Positions 27,030-37,120 of a DNA stretch of 64,000 nt are shown here, one piece after another. How positions within the stretch are numbered: the first letter of the stretch is position 1; the number at the start of each line of letters is the position of its first letter. Both the position numbers and the translations under genes were made by a program. This DNA comes from Mycobacterium pseudokansasii (GTDB lineage: Bacteria > Actinomycetota > Actinomycetes > Mycobacteriales > Mycobacteriaceae), in assembly GCF_900566075.1 (NCBI RefSeq), contig NZ_UPHU01000001.1:4898325-4962324 (forward strand), in the 5' to 3' direction. Below the pieces are notes generated by a model. That model saw only the letters and a list, made by a program, of their open reading frames with translations, had not been told where the DNA came from and ran no database searches.

Positions 27030-28699
27030 TGAGCGACGGCACCGCAGCAGTCCTGTTCCTCGGGCTGCTGGTGGCCGCTCTCGCGGCGGTACACGTCCCG
27101 CTTGGCGACTATATGTACCACGTCTACAGCACTGAAAAGCATTGGCGCGCAGAGCGATTCATCTACCGGGTGGTCGGGGCGGACCCCGACGCCGAACAGA
27201 CGTGGGCCGCATATGCCCGTAGCGTGCTGGCTTTTTCGGCGGTGAGCATCATATTCCTGTTCGCCCTGCAGCTAGTGCAGGACAAGCTGCCGCTGCACCT
27301 TGCCCATCCGGCCACACCGATGACACCCGCACTGGCCTGGAACACCGCGGTCAGCTTCGTCACCAACACCAACTGGCAGGCTTATTCCGGCGAATCGACC
27401 CAGGGGCATCTGGTGCAGATGGCCGGTTTGGCGGTGCAGAACTTCGTGTCCGCCGCGGTCGGCATGGCCGTGGCCGTGGCCTTCGTCCGCGGGTTCGCCC
27501 GCAACCGCACCGGCGAACTCGGCAACTTCTGGGTGGACCTGGTGCGTGGCACGCTGCGCATCCTGCTGCCGATAGCCGTCGTCGGCGCGGTCATGCTCGT
27601 CATGGGCGGCGTTGTGCAGAACTTCCATCTCAACGATCAAGTCGTGACCACGCTGGCCGGGTCCCCGCAGACCATCCCGGGCGGTCCGGTCGCCAGCCAG
27701 GAGGTGATCAAGGAGCTCGGCACCAACGGCGGCGGCTTCTACAACGCCAACTCTGCCCACCCCTTCGAGAACCCGACCGCCTGGACCAACTGGGTGGAGA
27801 TCTTCCTGCTGCTGGTCATCAGTTCCGCGCTGCCCCGCACCTTCGGCCGGCTGGCGGGCAGCAAGCGACACGGCTATGCGATCGCGGCGATCGTCGCGGT
27901 GATCGCCGCCGTCAGCGTGACCACCATGCTGCTGTTCCAGGTGCAGCACCACGGCACCGTGCCCACCGCCGTGGGTGCGTCGAGCGAAGGGGTCGAACAG
28001 CGCTTCGGGGTCGCCGACTCGGCGGTCTTTGCCGACGCCACCACGCTGACGTCCACCGGCGCCGTCGACTCGACTCACGACTCCTACACCAGCCTGGGCG
28101 GCATGATGACGATGCTCAACATGCAACTCGGCGAGGTCGCGCCCGGCGGCACCGGCTCTGGCCTGTACGGCATCCTGATCCTGGCCGTCATCACCGTGTT
28201 CGTCGCCGGGCTGATGGTCGGGCGGACCCCGGAATATCTGGGCAAGAAGATCACGCCGCGGGAAATGAAACTGGCGGCCGGATACTTCCTGGTGACTCCG
28301 CTGATCGTGCTGCTCGGCACCGCCGTCGCAACAGCGCTGCCCGGCGAGCGGGCCGGCATGACAAACACCGGGCCGCACGGGCTGTCGGAAGTGCTCTACG
28401 CGTTTACCTCCGCGGCCAACAACAACGGCTCGGCGTTCGCGGGTCTGGCGGCCAATACGGTGTGGTACAACACCGCCCTGGGCCTGGCGATGCTCTTCGG
28501 CCGATTCCTGCCGATGATTCTGGTGCTGGCGCTGGCCGGTTCGCTGGCCCGGCAGGGGACCACGCCGGAGTCGGCCGGCACCTTACCCACCCACCGGCCG
28601 CAGTTCGTCAGCCTGGTGGTCGGGGTGACGGTCGTCGTGGTGGCACTCACCTTCCTGCCCGCGCTGGCGCTCGGGCCGCTCGCCGAAGGGATCCACTGA
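27029..28699 (+). CDS. kdpA: Potassium-transporting ATPase subunit KdpA
   Basis: A 556-residue channel-like subunit of the KdpFABC pump, which takes up potassium at micromolar levels. About ten hydrophobic segments are visible. The ion-path loops include [30 protein letters not shown] and [13 protein letters not shown], matching the repeated selectivity-filter regions of the family. Length is normal. It overlaps kdpF by one base and is followed by kdpB after 2 bp. Confidence 0.95.
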   Translation: MSDGTAAVLFLGLLVAALAAVHVPLGDYMYHVYSTEKHWRAERFIYRVVGADPDAEQTWAAYARSVLAFSAVSIIFLFALQLVQDKLPLHLAHPATPMTPALAWNTAVSFVTNTNWQAYSGESTQGHLVQMAGLAVQNFVSAAVGMAVAVAFVRGFARNRTGELGNFWVDLVRGTLRILLPIAVVGAVMLVMGGVVQNFHLNDQVVTTLAGSPQTIPGGPVASQEVIKELGTNGGGFYNANSAHPFENPTAWTNWVEIFLLLVISSALPRTFGRLAGSKRHGYAIAAIVAVIAAVSVTTMLLFQVQHHGTVPTAVGASSEGVEQRFGVADSAVFADATTLTSTGAVDSTHDSYTSLGGMMTMLNMQLGEVAPGGTGSGLYGILILAVITVFVAGLMVGRTPEYLGKKITPREMKLAAGYFLVTPLIVLLGTAVATALPGERAGMTNTGPHGLSEVLYAFTSAANNNGSAFAGLAANTVWYNTALGLAMLFGRFLPMILVLALAGSLARQGTTPESAGTLPTHRPQFVSLVVGVTVVVVALTFLPALALGPLAEGIH

Positions 28700-28701
28700 A
28701 A

Positions 28702-30813
28702 GTGACGCGCACCACCACTTCGGCCACCCACCTGCTCGATCCGGCGCTGCTGGTGAAGTCGCTACCGGACGCGTTGCGCAAGCTCGACCCGCGCACCCTG
28801 TGGCGCAACCCGGTGATGTTCATCGTGGAGATCGGCGCCGGCTGGGCGACGATTCTGGCGTTCGGTGACAACACCTGGTTCAGCTGGCTCGTGGTGTTCT
28901 GGCTCTGGCTGACAGTCATTTTCGCCAACCTCGCCGAAGCGGTCGCCGAGGGACGCGGCCAAGCGCAGGCCGATTCCCTGCGAAAAGCCAAGGCCGACAC
29001 CATCGCGCACCGGCTCAGGGATTGGTCACCGAGAACTGCAAGCACACCCGAAGACCCTGAAGACGTTGCCGCGCCACTGCTGCGGCCCGGCGACATCGTG
29101 GTTGTCGCAGCGGGCGAGGTCATTCCCGGAGACGGTGATGTCGTGGAAGGCATTGCCTCAGTGGACGAATCGGCGATCACCGGCGAATCCGCCCCGGTCA
29201 TTCGGGAATCGGGCGGCGACCGCTCCTCGGTAACCGGCGGGACGACCGTGCTGTCGGATCGCATCGTCATCCGAATCACCCAAAAGCCCGGTGAGAGCTT
29301 CGTGGACCGGATGATCGCGCTCGTCGAGGGCGCCAACCGGCAGAAGACTCCCAACGAGATTGCGCTCAACATCCTGCTCGCGGCGTTGACCATCATCTTC
29401 GTGTTCGCGGTCGCCACACTGCAGCCGCTGGCGATCTACTCCAAGGCCAACAACCCCGGTGTGCCCGACACCTCGGCGCTCGGCGCCGACGGCATCAGCG
29501 GCATCGTGCTGGTCGCGCTGCTAGTGTGCTTGATTCCCACCACAATCGGGGCGCTGCTGTCGGCGATCGGCATCGCGGGCATGGACCGGCTGGTGCAACG
29601 CAACGTGCTGGCCATGTCCGGACGGGCCGTCGAAGCCGCCGGTGACGTCAACACCCTGCTGCTGGACAAAACCGGAACCATCACCCTCGGCAATCGAGAG
29701 GCATCGGAATTCATTCCGGTGCACGGGATCAGCGCCGCCGAGCTCGCCGACGCCGCTCAGCTGGCCAGCCTGGCCGACGAAACGCCGGAGGGCCGCTCCG
29801 TCGTCGTCTACGCCAAACAAGCCTACGGATTGCGCGCCCACACACCAGGTGATCTCGACGACGCCTGCTGGGTGGAATTCACTGCGGTGACCCGGATGTC
29901 GGGTGTCGACCTGGACGGGCGAAAGCTGCGTAAGGGAGCGGCCAGCTCGGTCGCCGAATGGGTACGTGGCAACGGCGGCGAGGTTCCGGCCGAACTGGGG
30001 CACATTGTCGACGGCATCTCCGCTGCCGGGGGAACGCCGCTGGTGGTGGGCCGGGTGGATCATCGAAAAGCGCAGGTGCTCGGCGTCATCCACCTCAAGG
30101 ACGTGGTCAAGCAGGGCATGCGGACCCGGTTCGACGCGATGCGCCAGATGGGAATTCGCACCGTAATGATCACCGGCGATAACCCGTTGACCGCCAAGGC
30201 AATTGCGGACGAGGCCGGGGTCGACGACTTTCTGGCCGAGGCCACACCCGAGGACAAGCTGATGCTGATCGAGCGGGAGCAGCACGGCGGCCGCCTGGTT
30301 GCGATGACCGGCGATGGCACCAACGACGCCCCGGCGCTGGCCCAGGCCGATGTGGGGGTGGCGATGAACACCGGCACCGCCGCCGCCAAGGAGGCCGGCA
30401 ACATGGTGGACCTGGACTCCGATCCCACCAAGCTCATCGAGATCGTGGAAATCGGTAAGCAACTGCTGATCACCCGCGGCGCGCTGACCACATTTTCGAT
30501 CGCCAACGACATCGCCAAGTATTTCGCGATCATCCCGGCGATGTTCGTGGCGCTGTTTCCCGGCTTGGATCTGCTCAACGTGATGCGGCTACACAGCCCG
30601 CAATCGGCGATCCTGTCCGCGGTGATCTTCAACGCCGTCGTCATCGTCGCGCTGATTCCACTGGCATTGCGCGGGGTTCGGTATACGCCCAGTCGCGCCT
30701 CGAAACTGCTCAGCCGCAACCTTTACCGGTATGGAATGGGCGGACTGGTCGCGCCGTTCATCGGGATCAAGGTCATCGACCTGGTCGTCCAACTATTGCC
30801 CGGGATGTCGTAG
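28702..30813 (+). CDS. kdpB: Potassium-transporting ATPase ATP-binding subunit KdpB
   Basis: A 703-residue P-type ATPase. The phosphorylated Asp is in [10 protein letters not shown]. The actuator motif is SAITGESAP, and the hinge [10 protein letters not shown] and nucleotide-domain residues are present. Start is a GTG at 28702, just after the kdpA stop; an open frame extends 240 bases upstream into kdpA but is not used by the family. It hydrolyses ATP to drive potassium through KdpA. All catalytic motifs are intact, so the pump itself should work. Confidence 0.95.
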   Translation: MTRTTTSATHLLDPALLVKSLPDALRKLDPRTLWRNPVMFIVEIGAGWATILAFGDNTWFSWLVVFWLWLTVIFANLAEAVAEGRGQAQADSLRKAKADTIAHRLRDWSPRTASTPEDPEDVAAPLLRPGDIVVVAAGEVIPGDGDVVEGIASVDESAITGESAPVIRESGGDRSSVTGGTTVLSDRIVIRITQKPGESFVDRMIALVEGANRQKTPNEIALNILLAALTIIFVFAVATLQPLAIYSKANNPGVPDTSALGADGISGIVLVALLVCLIPTTIGALLSAIGIAGMDRLVQRNVLAMSGRAVEAAGDVNTLLLDKTGTITLGNREASEFIPVHGISAAELADAAQLASLADETPEGRSVVVYAKQAYGLRAHTPGDLDDACWVEFTAVTRMSGVDLDGRKLRKGAASSVAEWVRGNGGEVPAELGHIVDGISAAGGTPLVVGRVDHRKAQVLGVIHLKDVVKQGMRTRFDAMRQMGIRTVMITGDNPLTAKAIADEAGVDDFLAEATPEDKLMLIEREQHGGRLVAMTGDGTNDAPALAQADVGVAMNTGTAAAKEAGNMVDLDSDPTKLIEIVEIGKQLLITRGALTTFSIANDIAKYFAIIPAMFVALFPGLDLLNVMRLHSPQSAILSAVIFNAVVIVALIPLALRGVRYTPSRASKLLSRNLYRYGMGGLVAPFIGIKVIDLVVQLLPGMS

Positions 30814-31725
30814 ATGGTTCGCCAATATTGGGCCGCACTGCGGGCCCTGCTGGTTTTCACGGTCATCCTCGGCCTCGGCTACCCGCTGCTCGTCTGGTTG
30901 GTGGCATGGCTTCCCGGGCTGCACGACCAGGCGCAAGGTTCCATCGTCGATGCCGGCGGTAAGCCGGTCGGCAGCAGCCTGATCGGACAGTTGTACCTCG
31001 ATGCCGCCGGGCGTCCGTTGCCGCAGTACTTCCAGGGGCGGCCCTCAGAGGCAGGCGCCGGATATGACCCGTTATCCAGCGGCGGCAGCAATCTGGGACC
31101 GGAGAGCATCGTGGATATTCCCGCTGACCCGGCAAAACTGGCGGCCGGCGCAAGTCCGGCCGAAGCCGGTTACCAGCCCAGTCTGCTGACCCAGGTGTGT
31201 TCGCGCAGTGCGGAGGTGGCGCGATTCGAGGGCCTCGACCAGGCGGGGGGATCACGTCCATTCTGCACGCCGGGCGGCGTCGGAGCCGTGCTGTCGGTGA
31301 TCGGTCCCCGCGATCCGCGCGGCAATGTCGCGCGCCCAGTTCGAGTGGTCAGCGTCAACGAGCCCTGCGCCGCCGGCAAGCAGCTGTTTCTGGACCGCTA
31401 CGAGGGCGTACCGGTCCAATGCGCGGCGTTCGGCGAGAACTACTCGCTCGGCCAGATCGTGCCCATCCGCGGCGCGGCTCCGGAGGTCCCGGGAGTTCCG
31501 CCCGACGCCGTCACGGCCAGCGGCAGCGGGCTGGACCCGGATATCTCCCCGGCCTACGCCGAGCTGCAGATTCCCCGGGTGGCCAGGGCCCGGCATGCCA
31601 GCCAGGATCAGATACGGGCGCTGGTGGCGCAGACGGAAAGCGGCCGCGCCCTCGGCATCTTCGGCCAGGCGAGCGTCAATGTGCTGCGGCTCAACCTGGA
31701 ACTCGACCGCAGATACCCGGTCTAG
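30814..31725 (+). CDS. kdpC: Potassium-transporting ATPase subunit KdpC, enlarged form
   Basis: A 303-residue subunit with an N-terminal membrane helix (LLVFTVILGLGYPLLVWLV), the family motif FQGRPSEAGAGYDPLSSGGS at 73-92 and GSGLDPDISPAYAELQIPRV near 237-256. Typical KdpC is about 190 residues. Here residues about 100-228 hold an insertion with four cysteines (C129, C151, C185, C203). KdpC sits on the outer face and aids KdpB. The insert is in frame, with normal codon choice, and is not a fusion with a recognised domain. kdpB and kdpC are adjacent with no gap. Confidence 0.9.
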   Translation: MVRQYWAALRALLVFTVILGLGYPLLVWLVAWLPGLHDQAQGSIVDAGGKPVGSSLIGQLYLDAAGRPLPQYFQGRPSEAGAGYDPLSSGGSNLGPESIVDIPADPAKLAAGASPAEAGYQPSLLTQVCSRSAEVARFEGLDQAGGSRPFCTPGGVGAVLSVIGPRDPRGNVARPVRVVSVNEPCAAGKQLFLDRYEGVPVQCAAFGENYSLGQIVPIRGAAPEVPGVPPDAVTASGSGLDPDISPAYAELQIPRVARARHASQDQIRALVAQTESGRALGIFGQASVNVLRLNLELDRRYPV

Positions 31726-31748
31726 CGTTGCGGGTGGATGATGGTTGT

Positions 31749-32368
31749 GTGAGCGCCGTCGAACCCCCTCGCAAACGCGGAGAACTCCGCATCTATCTGG
31801 GGGCGGCGCCGGGAGTCGGCAAGACCTACGCGATGCTCGGCGAAGCGCACCGCCGGTTGGAACGCGGCACCGACCTGGTGGCGGCCGTGATCGAGACCCA
31901 CGGACGCACGAAAACCGCTGTGCTGCTTGACGGCATCGAAATCATCCCGCCGCACTACGTCGAGTACCGCGGTACCATGTTCCCCGAACTCGACGTGCCC
32001 GCCGTGCTGGCGCGCCATCCCCAAGTGGTACTGGTCGACGAACTGGCTCATACCAATACCCCGGGCAGCAAAAACCACAAACGCTGGCAGGATGTCGAGG
32101 AGTTGCTCGATGCCGGGATCACCGTGATCTCCACGGTGAATATTCAGCATCTGGAAAGCCTCAACGACGTCGTCGCCCAGATCACCGGCATCCAACAGCA
32201 AGAGACTGTGCCGGATTCCGTCGTGCGGCAGGCAGCACAGGTGGAGCTCATCGACATCACACCGGAGGCATTGCGCCGCAGGCTGTCCCACGGCAATGTC
32301 TATGCTCCCGACAAGATCGACGCGGCGTTGTCCAACTACTTCCGCCGCGGAAATCTCACCGCACTAAG
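31749..32368 (+). pseudogene. kdpD: kdpD, 5' part interrupted by an insertion sequence
   Basis: From the GTG at 31749 the frame gives the N-terminal KdpD sensor domain. It has a Walker A loop GAAPGVGKTYAM (residues 18-29), VVLVDELAHTNTPG, and VISTVNIQHLESLND, ending NYFRRGNLTAL. At codon 207 an IS element enters, and translation would add about 54 IS-encoded residues before a stop at 32531. Joining 31749-32368 to 34065-36000 restores an uninterrupted 851-residue KdpD (NLTALRELALLW at the junction). The part made here has the cytoplasmic potassium/nucleotide-sensing domain but no membrane anchor and no kinase. Confidence 0.93.
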
Positions 32369-32414
32369 CCTGAATCCGTGGATCGGCTGGTGGTTTGATC
32401 GGCGTGTGAACAGC

Positions 32415-32486
32415 GAAAATGCCTTCTGGCCTGGGATAATACGAGTGCTGAAGTCGTCTTTTTCCAGTGTTCAGGAAGGCATTTTC
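32415..32486 (+). promoter_or_regulatory. Transposase promoter inside a hairpin that hides its ribosome site
   Basis: GAAAATGCCTT (32415-32425) is the exact complement of AAGGCATTTTC (32476-32486), which covers most of the transposase ribosome-binding site AGGAAGG (32473-32479). Between the arms lies an extended -10-like TGGGATAAT (32432-32440). RNA started there would lack the left arm and leave the ribosome site free, whereas RNA entering from kdpD would fold and hide it. This arrangement is known to limit transposase synthesis in other IS elements; here it is inference. Confidence 0.55.
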
Positions 32487-32487
32487 G

Positions 32488-33888
32488 GTGCATTCATCGT
32501 ATACGTTCACTCTCGGGTCGGCGGTGTTTGACGAGCCGAATCTGGTGTCGGCCGCGGGTTTGGTTCCGGTGCTGGAATTGGCTGAGCAGACCGGGCTTTC
32601 GGAATTGATCGGTGAGCATGTGGATCTGCCGTCGACACGGGTGGCCTCCGGTGCGGTCAACCCGGTCGGGAAGCTGACCTCGATCATCGCCGGGATGATG
32701 TGCGGCGCGGACTGCATCGACGACGTCGACGTGTTGCGTGCCGGCGGCACGCCACGGGTGTTCAACGAGGTGTATGCGCCCTCGACATTGGGGATCTTCT
32801 TGCGCGAGTTCACTTTCGGGCATGCCAACCAGCTCGCGGCCGTGGCTCGCGCGCATCTGGTGGCGCTCGCGCAGCGGGTGCCGCTGTTGCCCGGCATCGA
32901 AGAGCGCGCCTTTTTGGACATCGACTCGCTGCTGCGTCCGGTCTACGGGCGCCATAAGCAGGGTGCTTCGTTCGGGCACGCCAAGATCGCCAGCCGTGCG
33001 CTGCTGCGGTTGGGTCTGTCGCCGCAGATCACCACGATCTCGACCGCGCAGGCCCCACCGGTGATCGCCGAGGCGCGGCTGCGCAGCGGTAAGGCCGGCT
33101 CCGGCCGCGCCGCGGCCTGGCAGGTCAAACAAGCCATCACCACCGCCCGCGGGTGCGGGGCCGGCAAGATCATGCTGCGCGGCGACACCGCGTTCGGCAA
33201 TAAAAAGGTGATCGGCGCCTGCATCGCCGAAGGCGTCGAGTTCTCCCTGTCGATGACCCGAAATCGGGCCATTACCACCGCGGTCGAGGGCATCGACGAG
33301 GCCGCCTACACCCCGGTGCACTACCCGGGCGCGGTCGAAGACCCTGACACCGGGGCGCTGATCTCCGATGCCGAGGTCGCCGAAACTCCCTACACCCTAC
33401 GGCTGGGGCGGGGCAAGAAGATCACGGCCCGACTGGTAGTGCGCCGGGTCAAAGACGCCCGCTACCCGGATGCGTTGTTTCCGGTGTGGCGCTATCACCC
33501 ATTTCTGACCAACTCCGAGCTGCCCACTGCCGAGGCCGACATCACCCACCGCCGCCACGCCATCATCGAGACCACCTTCGCCGACCTGATCGATGGCCCA
33601 CTGGCTCGGATCCCTTCAGGGCTGTTCGCCGCGAACTGCGCCTGGTTGGCCTGCGCGGTGATCGCCCATAACCTGCTGCGCGCCACCGGGACCCTCGCCG
33701 GCGGTCACCACATCGTGGCCCGCGGTGCCACCCTGCGCCGCGACCTGGTCAACGTGCCCGCCCGCTTCGCCGCACCGGCCCGCAAACCGATGCTGCACCT
33801 ACCCGTCCACTGGCCCCGACAAGTCGAGTGGAAAGCCCTGTGGGACAGCGTCATCGGCTACCCGACTGCGCAACCCCGCGCCGCTTGA
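32488..33888 (+). CDS. IS1380-family transposase
   Basis: A 466-residue DDE transposase. The GTG at 32488 follows AGGAAGG by 8 bases and gives the usual short lead into GSAVFDEPNLVSAAGLVPVLELAEQTGL. Catalytic region signs are AFLDIDSLLRPVYG, MLRGDTAFGNKKVI and, near the C-terminus, HRRHAIIETTFADLIDG, fitting D-D-E positions. It ends within the element 171 bp before the right end. No frameshift is seen, so it should be active. Confidence 0.9.
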   Translation: MHSSYTFTLGSAVFDEPNLVSAAGLVPVLELAEQTGLSELIGEHVDLPSTRVASGAVNPVGKLTSIIAGMMCGADCIDDVDVLRAGGTPRVFNEVYAPSTLGIFLREFTFGHANQLAAVARAHLVALAQRVPLLPGIEERAFLDIDSLLRPVYGRHKQGASFGHAKIASRALLRLGLSPQITTISTAQAPPVIAEARLRSGKAGSGRAAAWQVKQAITTARGCGAGKIMLRGDTAFGNKKVIGACIAEGVEFSLSMTRNRAITTAVEGIDEAAYTPVHYPGAVEDPDTGALISDAEVAETPYTLRLGRGKKITARLVVRRVKDARYPDALFPVWRYHPFLTNSELPTAEADITHRRHAIIETTFADLIDGPLARIPSGLFAANCAWLACAVIAHNLLRATGTLAGGHHIVARGATLRRDLVNVPARFAAPARKPMLHLPVHWPRQVEWKALWDSVIGYPTAQPRAA

Positions 33889-34059
33889 CCAAGCGGCCAG
33901 CCCCTGTCCACCCCGCCATCCAGGCCCGACCCGAGGAACCCCTAAAGGAAAAGCTGGTGCAGGCCAGCGGATCACATACACGCCAAAGTGTCCACGCCCC
34001 AGCGCCACTCGCCCGAACCCGCCGATGACCACCCGAAATCATCGATCCACGGATTCAGG

Positions 34060-36000
34060 CTAAGGGAACTGGCGCTGCTGTGGCTGGCCGACCAGGTGGA
34101 CACCGCGCTGGCCAAGTACCGCGCGGAGAACAAGATTACCGACCTGTGGGAAGCGCGCGAACGCGTCGTCGTGGCCGTCACCGGCGGTCCCGAGTCGGAG
34201 ACGTTGGTGCGACGGGCGTCGCGGATCGCGTCGAAATCCAGTGCCGAGCTGATGGTGGTGCACGTGATCCGCGGTGACGGGCTGGCGGGTCTGTCGGAGG
34301 CGCGGATGAGCAAGATCCGGGCACTGGCCGGCAGTCTTGACGCCTCGCTGCATACCGTGGTCGGTGACGACGTCGCCGACGCCTTGCTGGATTTCGCCCG
34401 CGAAATCAACGCCACCCAGCTGGTGATCGGGACCTCGCGCCGGACTCGATGGGCGCGTCTGTTGGAGGACGGTATCGGCCAGGCCATCGTCGAGCGGTCG
34501 GGCAAGATCGACGTGCACCTGGTCACTCATGAGGAATCCAAGCGCGGCTTGCGAACGACCCCCGTCGCGCCCCGGGGACGTCGAGTGACGTCCTGGCTGG
34601 CGGCCGTCATCGTTCCCTCGCTGATCTGCGCGATCACCCTGGCCGTGCTGGACCGCTATCTGGACACCAGCGGCGAAAGCGCGCTGTTCTTCGTCGGAGT
34701 CCTCGTGGTGGCGCTGCTGGGAGGCGTTGCCCCGGCGGTGCTTTCGGCGGTGTTATCCAGCCTGCTGCTGAACTATTACCTGACCGATCCGCGGCACACG
34801 TTCACCATCGCCGAACCTTCCGCGGCCGTGACCGAGGCGGTCCTGCTGCTGGTCGCGGTCGCGGTCGCGGTGCTTGTCGACGGTGCGGCCAACCGAGCCC
34901 GGGAAGCCCGCCGGGCCGCCCAGGAGGCCGAGCTGCTGACCTTGTTCGCCGGATCCGTGCTGCGCGGCGCGGACCTGGACACACTGCTGGAACGAGTGCG
35001 GGAGACGTACACCCAACGCGCGGTCAGCATGTTGCGTGAGCGCGCCGGCGAAGACCGTACCTTCAGTGAGGTGGTGGCCTCCGTTGGCAAAGATCCCTGC
35101 ACCACAGTCGATTCCGCCGACACCGCGATCGAGGTCGGTGACGACGAATTCTGGATGCTGATGGCCGGAAAAAAGCTGTCGGCGCGGGACCGACGAGTGC
35201 TCAACGCGGTGGCCCGACAAGCCGCGGGTCTGGTCAGACAACGGGAGATGGCCGAAGAAGCCAGCCGCACCGAGGCGATCGTGCGTGCCGACGAGCTGCG
35301 GCGCTCGCTGCTGTCCGCGGTCAGCCATGACCTGCGCACCCCGCTGGCGGCGGCCAAGGTCGCGGTGTCCAGCTTGCGGGCCCACGATATCGCCTTCTCC
35401 CCGGCCGACACCGCCGAATTGCTGGCCACCATCGAAGAATCCATCGACGCGCTCACCGCGCTGGTCGGAAACCTGCTCGATTCCTCACGGCTGGCCGCCG
35501 GCGTGCTGCGCCCGGACCTGCAGCGGGTGTATCTGGAGGAAGTGGTGCAGCGCGCGTTGGTGAGTATCGGCATGGGTGCCACCGGCTTCTACCGGTCGGC
35601 CATCGACCGCGTCAAGGTCGACGTCGGAGGCGCCGTGGTGATGGCCGACGCGGGCCTGCTGGAACGGGTCTTGGCCAACCTGATCGACAACGCGCTGCGC
35701 TATGCACCGGACTGTGTCGTGCGGGTCAACGCCGGCCGGGTGGGCGATCGTGTGCTGATCAACGTCATCGACGAGGGTCCCGGGGTCCCGCCCGGAACCC
35801 AGAGCCAGATCTTCGAACCCTTTCAGCGCCTTGGCGATAACGACAACACCACCGGAGTCGGACTGGGAATGTCTGTGGCGCGCGGTTTCGTCGAAGCCAT
35901 GGGAGGCACCGTCGTGGCCGGAGATACACCGGGCGGCGGTCTGACCGTCGTCGTCGACCTGGCCGCCCCGCCCGCTTGCGGGGGAGAGCGGCGCGAATGA
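34060..36000 (+). pseudogene. kdpD: kdpD, 3' part (USP, membrane and kinase domains)
   Basis: The frame continues KdpD from RELALLWLADQVDTAL through a universal-stress-type domain (VVVAVTGGPESETLVRRA), four membrane segments (about 34,600-34,880), a GAF-like region, the H box LLSAVSHDLRTPLAAA, N box VLANLIDNALRYAP, G1 IDEGPGVPP and G2 GVGLGMSVARG. An in-frame ATG at 33988 inside the IS could start a 670-residue protein with 24 IS-encoded residues. Thus the kinase half may still be made, without the N-terminal sensing domain. It overlaps kdpE by ATGA. Confidence 0.93.
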
Positions 36001-36677
36001 CCCGTGTGTTGGTGGTCGACGACGAGCCGCACATCCTGCGGGCGCTGCGCATCAATCTGACCGTGCGCGGCTATGAGGTGATCACCGCCTCGACCGGCGC
36101 CGGTGCGCTGCGCGCCGCCGCCGAACACCCGCCCGACGTGGTGATCCTCGACCTCGGCCTGCCCGACATCTCGGGGATCGACGTGCTGGCCGGTCTCCGC
36201 GGTTGGCTGTCAGCGCCGGTGATCGTGTTGTCGGCGCGCACCGATTCCTCCGACAAGGTCGAGGCCCTGGATGCGGGCGCCGACGACTACGTCACGAAAC
36301 CCTTCGGGATGGACGAGTTTCTGGCCAGGCTGCGCGCGGCGGTGCGCCGCAACGCCGCGGCGTCGGAGGTGGATCAGCCGGTTGTCGAAACCGACGCGTT
36401 CACCGTCGATTTGGCCGCGAAGAAGGTCACCAAGAACGGCGTCGAAGTGCATCTGACCCCGACCGAATGGGGCATGCTCGAGGTCCTGGTCCGTAACCGG
36501 GGCAAGCTGGTCGGCCGCGAAGAGCTGCTCAAGGAGGTCTGGGGACCCGCGTACGCCACCGAAACCCATTACCTGCGGGTGTACCTGGCGCAGCTGCGGC
36601 GCAAACTGGAAGACGACCCGTCACACCCCGAGCACCTGCTGACCGAGTCCGGAATGGGTTATCGCTTCGAGGCCTGA
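35997..36677 (+). CDS. kdpE: Response regulator KdpE
   Basis: A 226-residue OmpR-type regulator (the length remembered for Rv1027c). It has the acidic pair in VLVVDDEPHIL, phosphoacceptor Asp in VILDLGLPD, Lys in YVTKPFGMDEF, and a C-terminal winged helix with TPTEWGMLEVLVRNRG and ETHYLRVYLAQLRRKLE. The ATG at 35997 overlaps the kdpD stop. KdpE activates kdpFABC when phosphorylated by KdpD. Intact here, it depends on whatever kinase activity the split KdpD keeps. Confidence 0.94.
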   Translation: MTRVLVVDDEPHILRALRINLTVRGYEVITASTGAGALRAAAEHPPDVVILDLGLPDISGIDVLAGLRGWLSAPVIVLSARTDSSDKVEALDAGADDYVTKPFGMDEFLARLRAAVRRNAAASEVDQPVVETDAFTVDLAAKKVTKNGVEVHLTPTEWGMLEVLVRNRGKLVGREELLKEVWGPAYATETHYLRVYLAQLRRKLEDDPSHPEHLLTESGMGYRFEA

Positions 36678-36925
36678 TCCCAGCTGCCACAGGAGTCACT
36701 GGTTGCGGGGGATGCTCTTTTTGCCCACCTCACTCGGAAATTCATGGTGATCACGAATGCGACTGGTCAACGATGTCTTCTTCCGTAGCCTTGGATGCCT
36801 GGCTCTGGGCACACCTTGGCTCTGTTTTCGGCACGCCGATACCGCACCTTCGCTCAAACCGCTTGTGATGGCAGGCAATCGGGGGATGTCGCACGTGCTC
36901 ACCGTATCGGCAGTCATGGGCGTCG

Positions 36926-37049
36926 TATCGAGTGTGCGGTGACGCCTTTGACTGTGCATCGAGGGCGGGAACGTCCACGATCGACCGCCCGGACGGCACA
37001 GTCGGCGCCGCCACCGCACACTCGGTGCCATCGGCGCACACTCGGTGCC
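36926..37049. repeat. 20-bp repeats in head-to-head arrangement
   Basis: Plus-strand units: TATCGAGTGTGCGGTGACGC (36926-36945) and CTTTGACTGTGCATCGAGGG (36946-36965). After a 25-bp centre, minus-strand units at 36991-37009, 37010-37029 and 37030-37049 read GGCACCGAGTGTGCG-type sequence. The period is 20 bp and the core GAGTGTG or GACTGTG is shared with the array near 49.0 kb. The inverted halves could form a long imperfect hairpin. Confidence 0.7.
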
Positions 37050-37120
37050 TTCAGCCACCGACCCAACCGCACCAGCACGCGATTTCCCTCTCCCACACCG
37101 GGGCACAGCCCCACAACCGC

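Larger units (their letters stand above)
32369..34059 (+). mobile_element. IS1380-family insertion sequence, 1,691 bp
   Basis: Terminal inverted repeats are CCTGAATCCGTGGATCG at 32369-32385 and its exact complement CGATCCACGGATTCAGG at 34043-34059. They are flanked by the 5-bp target duplication CTAAG at 32364-32368 and 34060-34064. Size, ends beginning CCTG and the transposase type fit the IS1380 family. Perfect ends, intact transposase and exact duplication point to a recent insertion. Confidence 0.95.

Noticed and set aside
36926..37049. CRISPR array for the 20-bp repeats
   Set aside because: Units are directly adjacent without unique spacers, orientation changes inside the cluster, and no cas genes are present.
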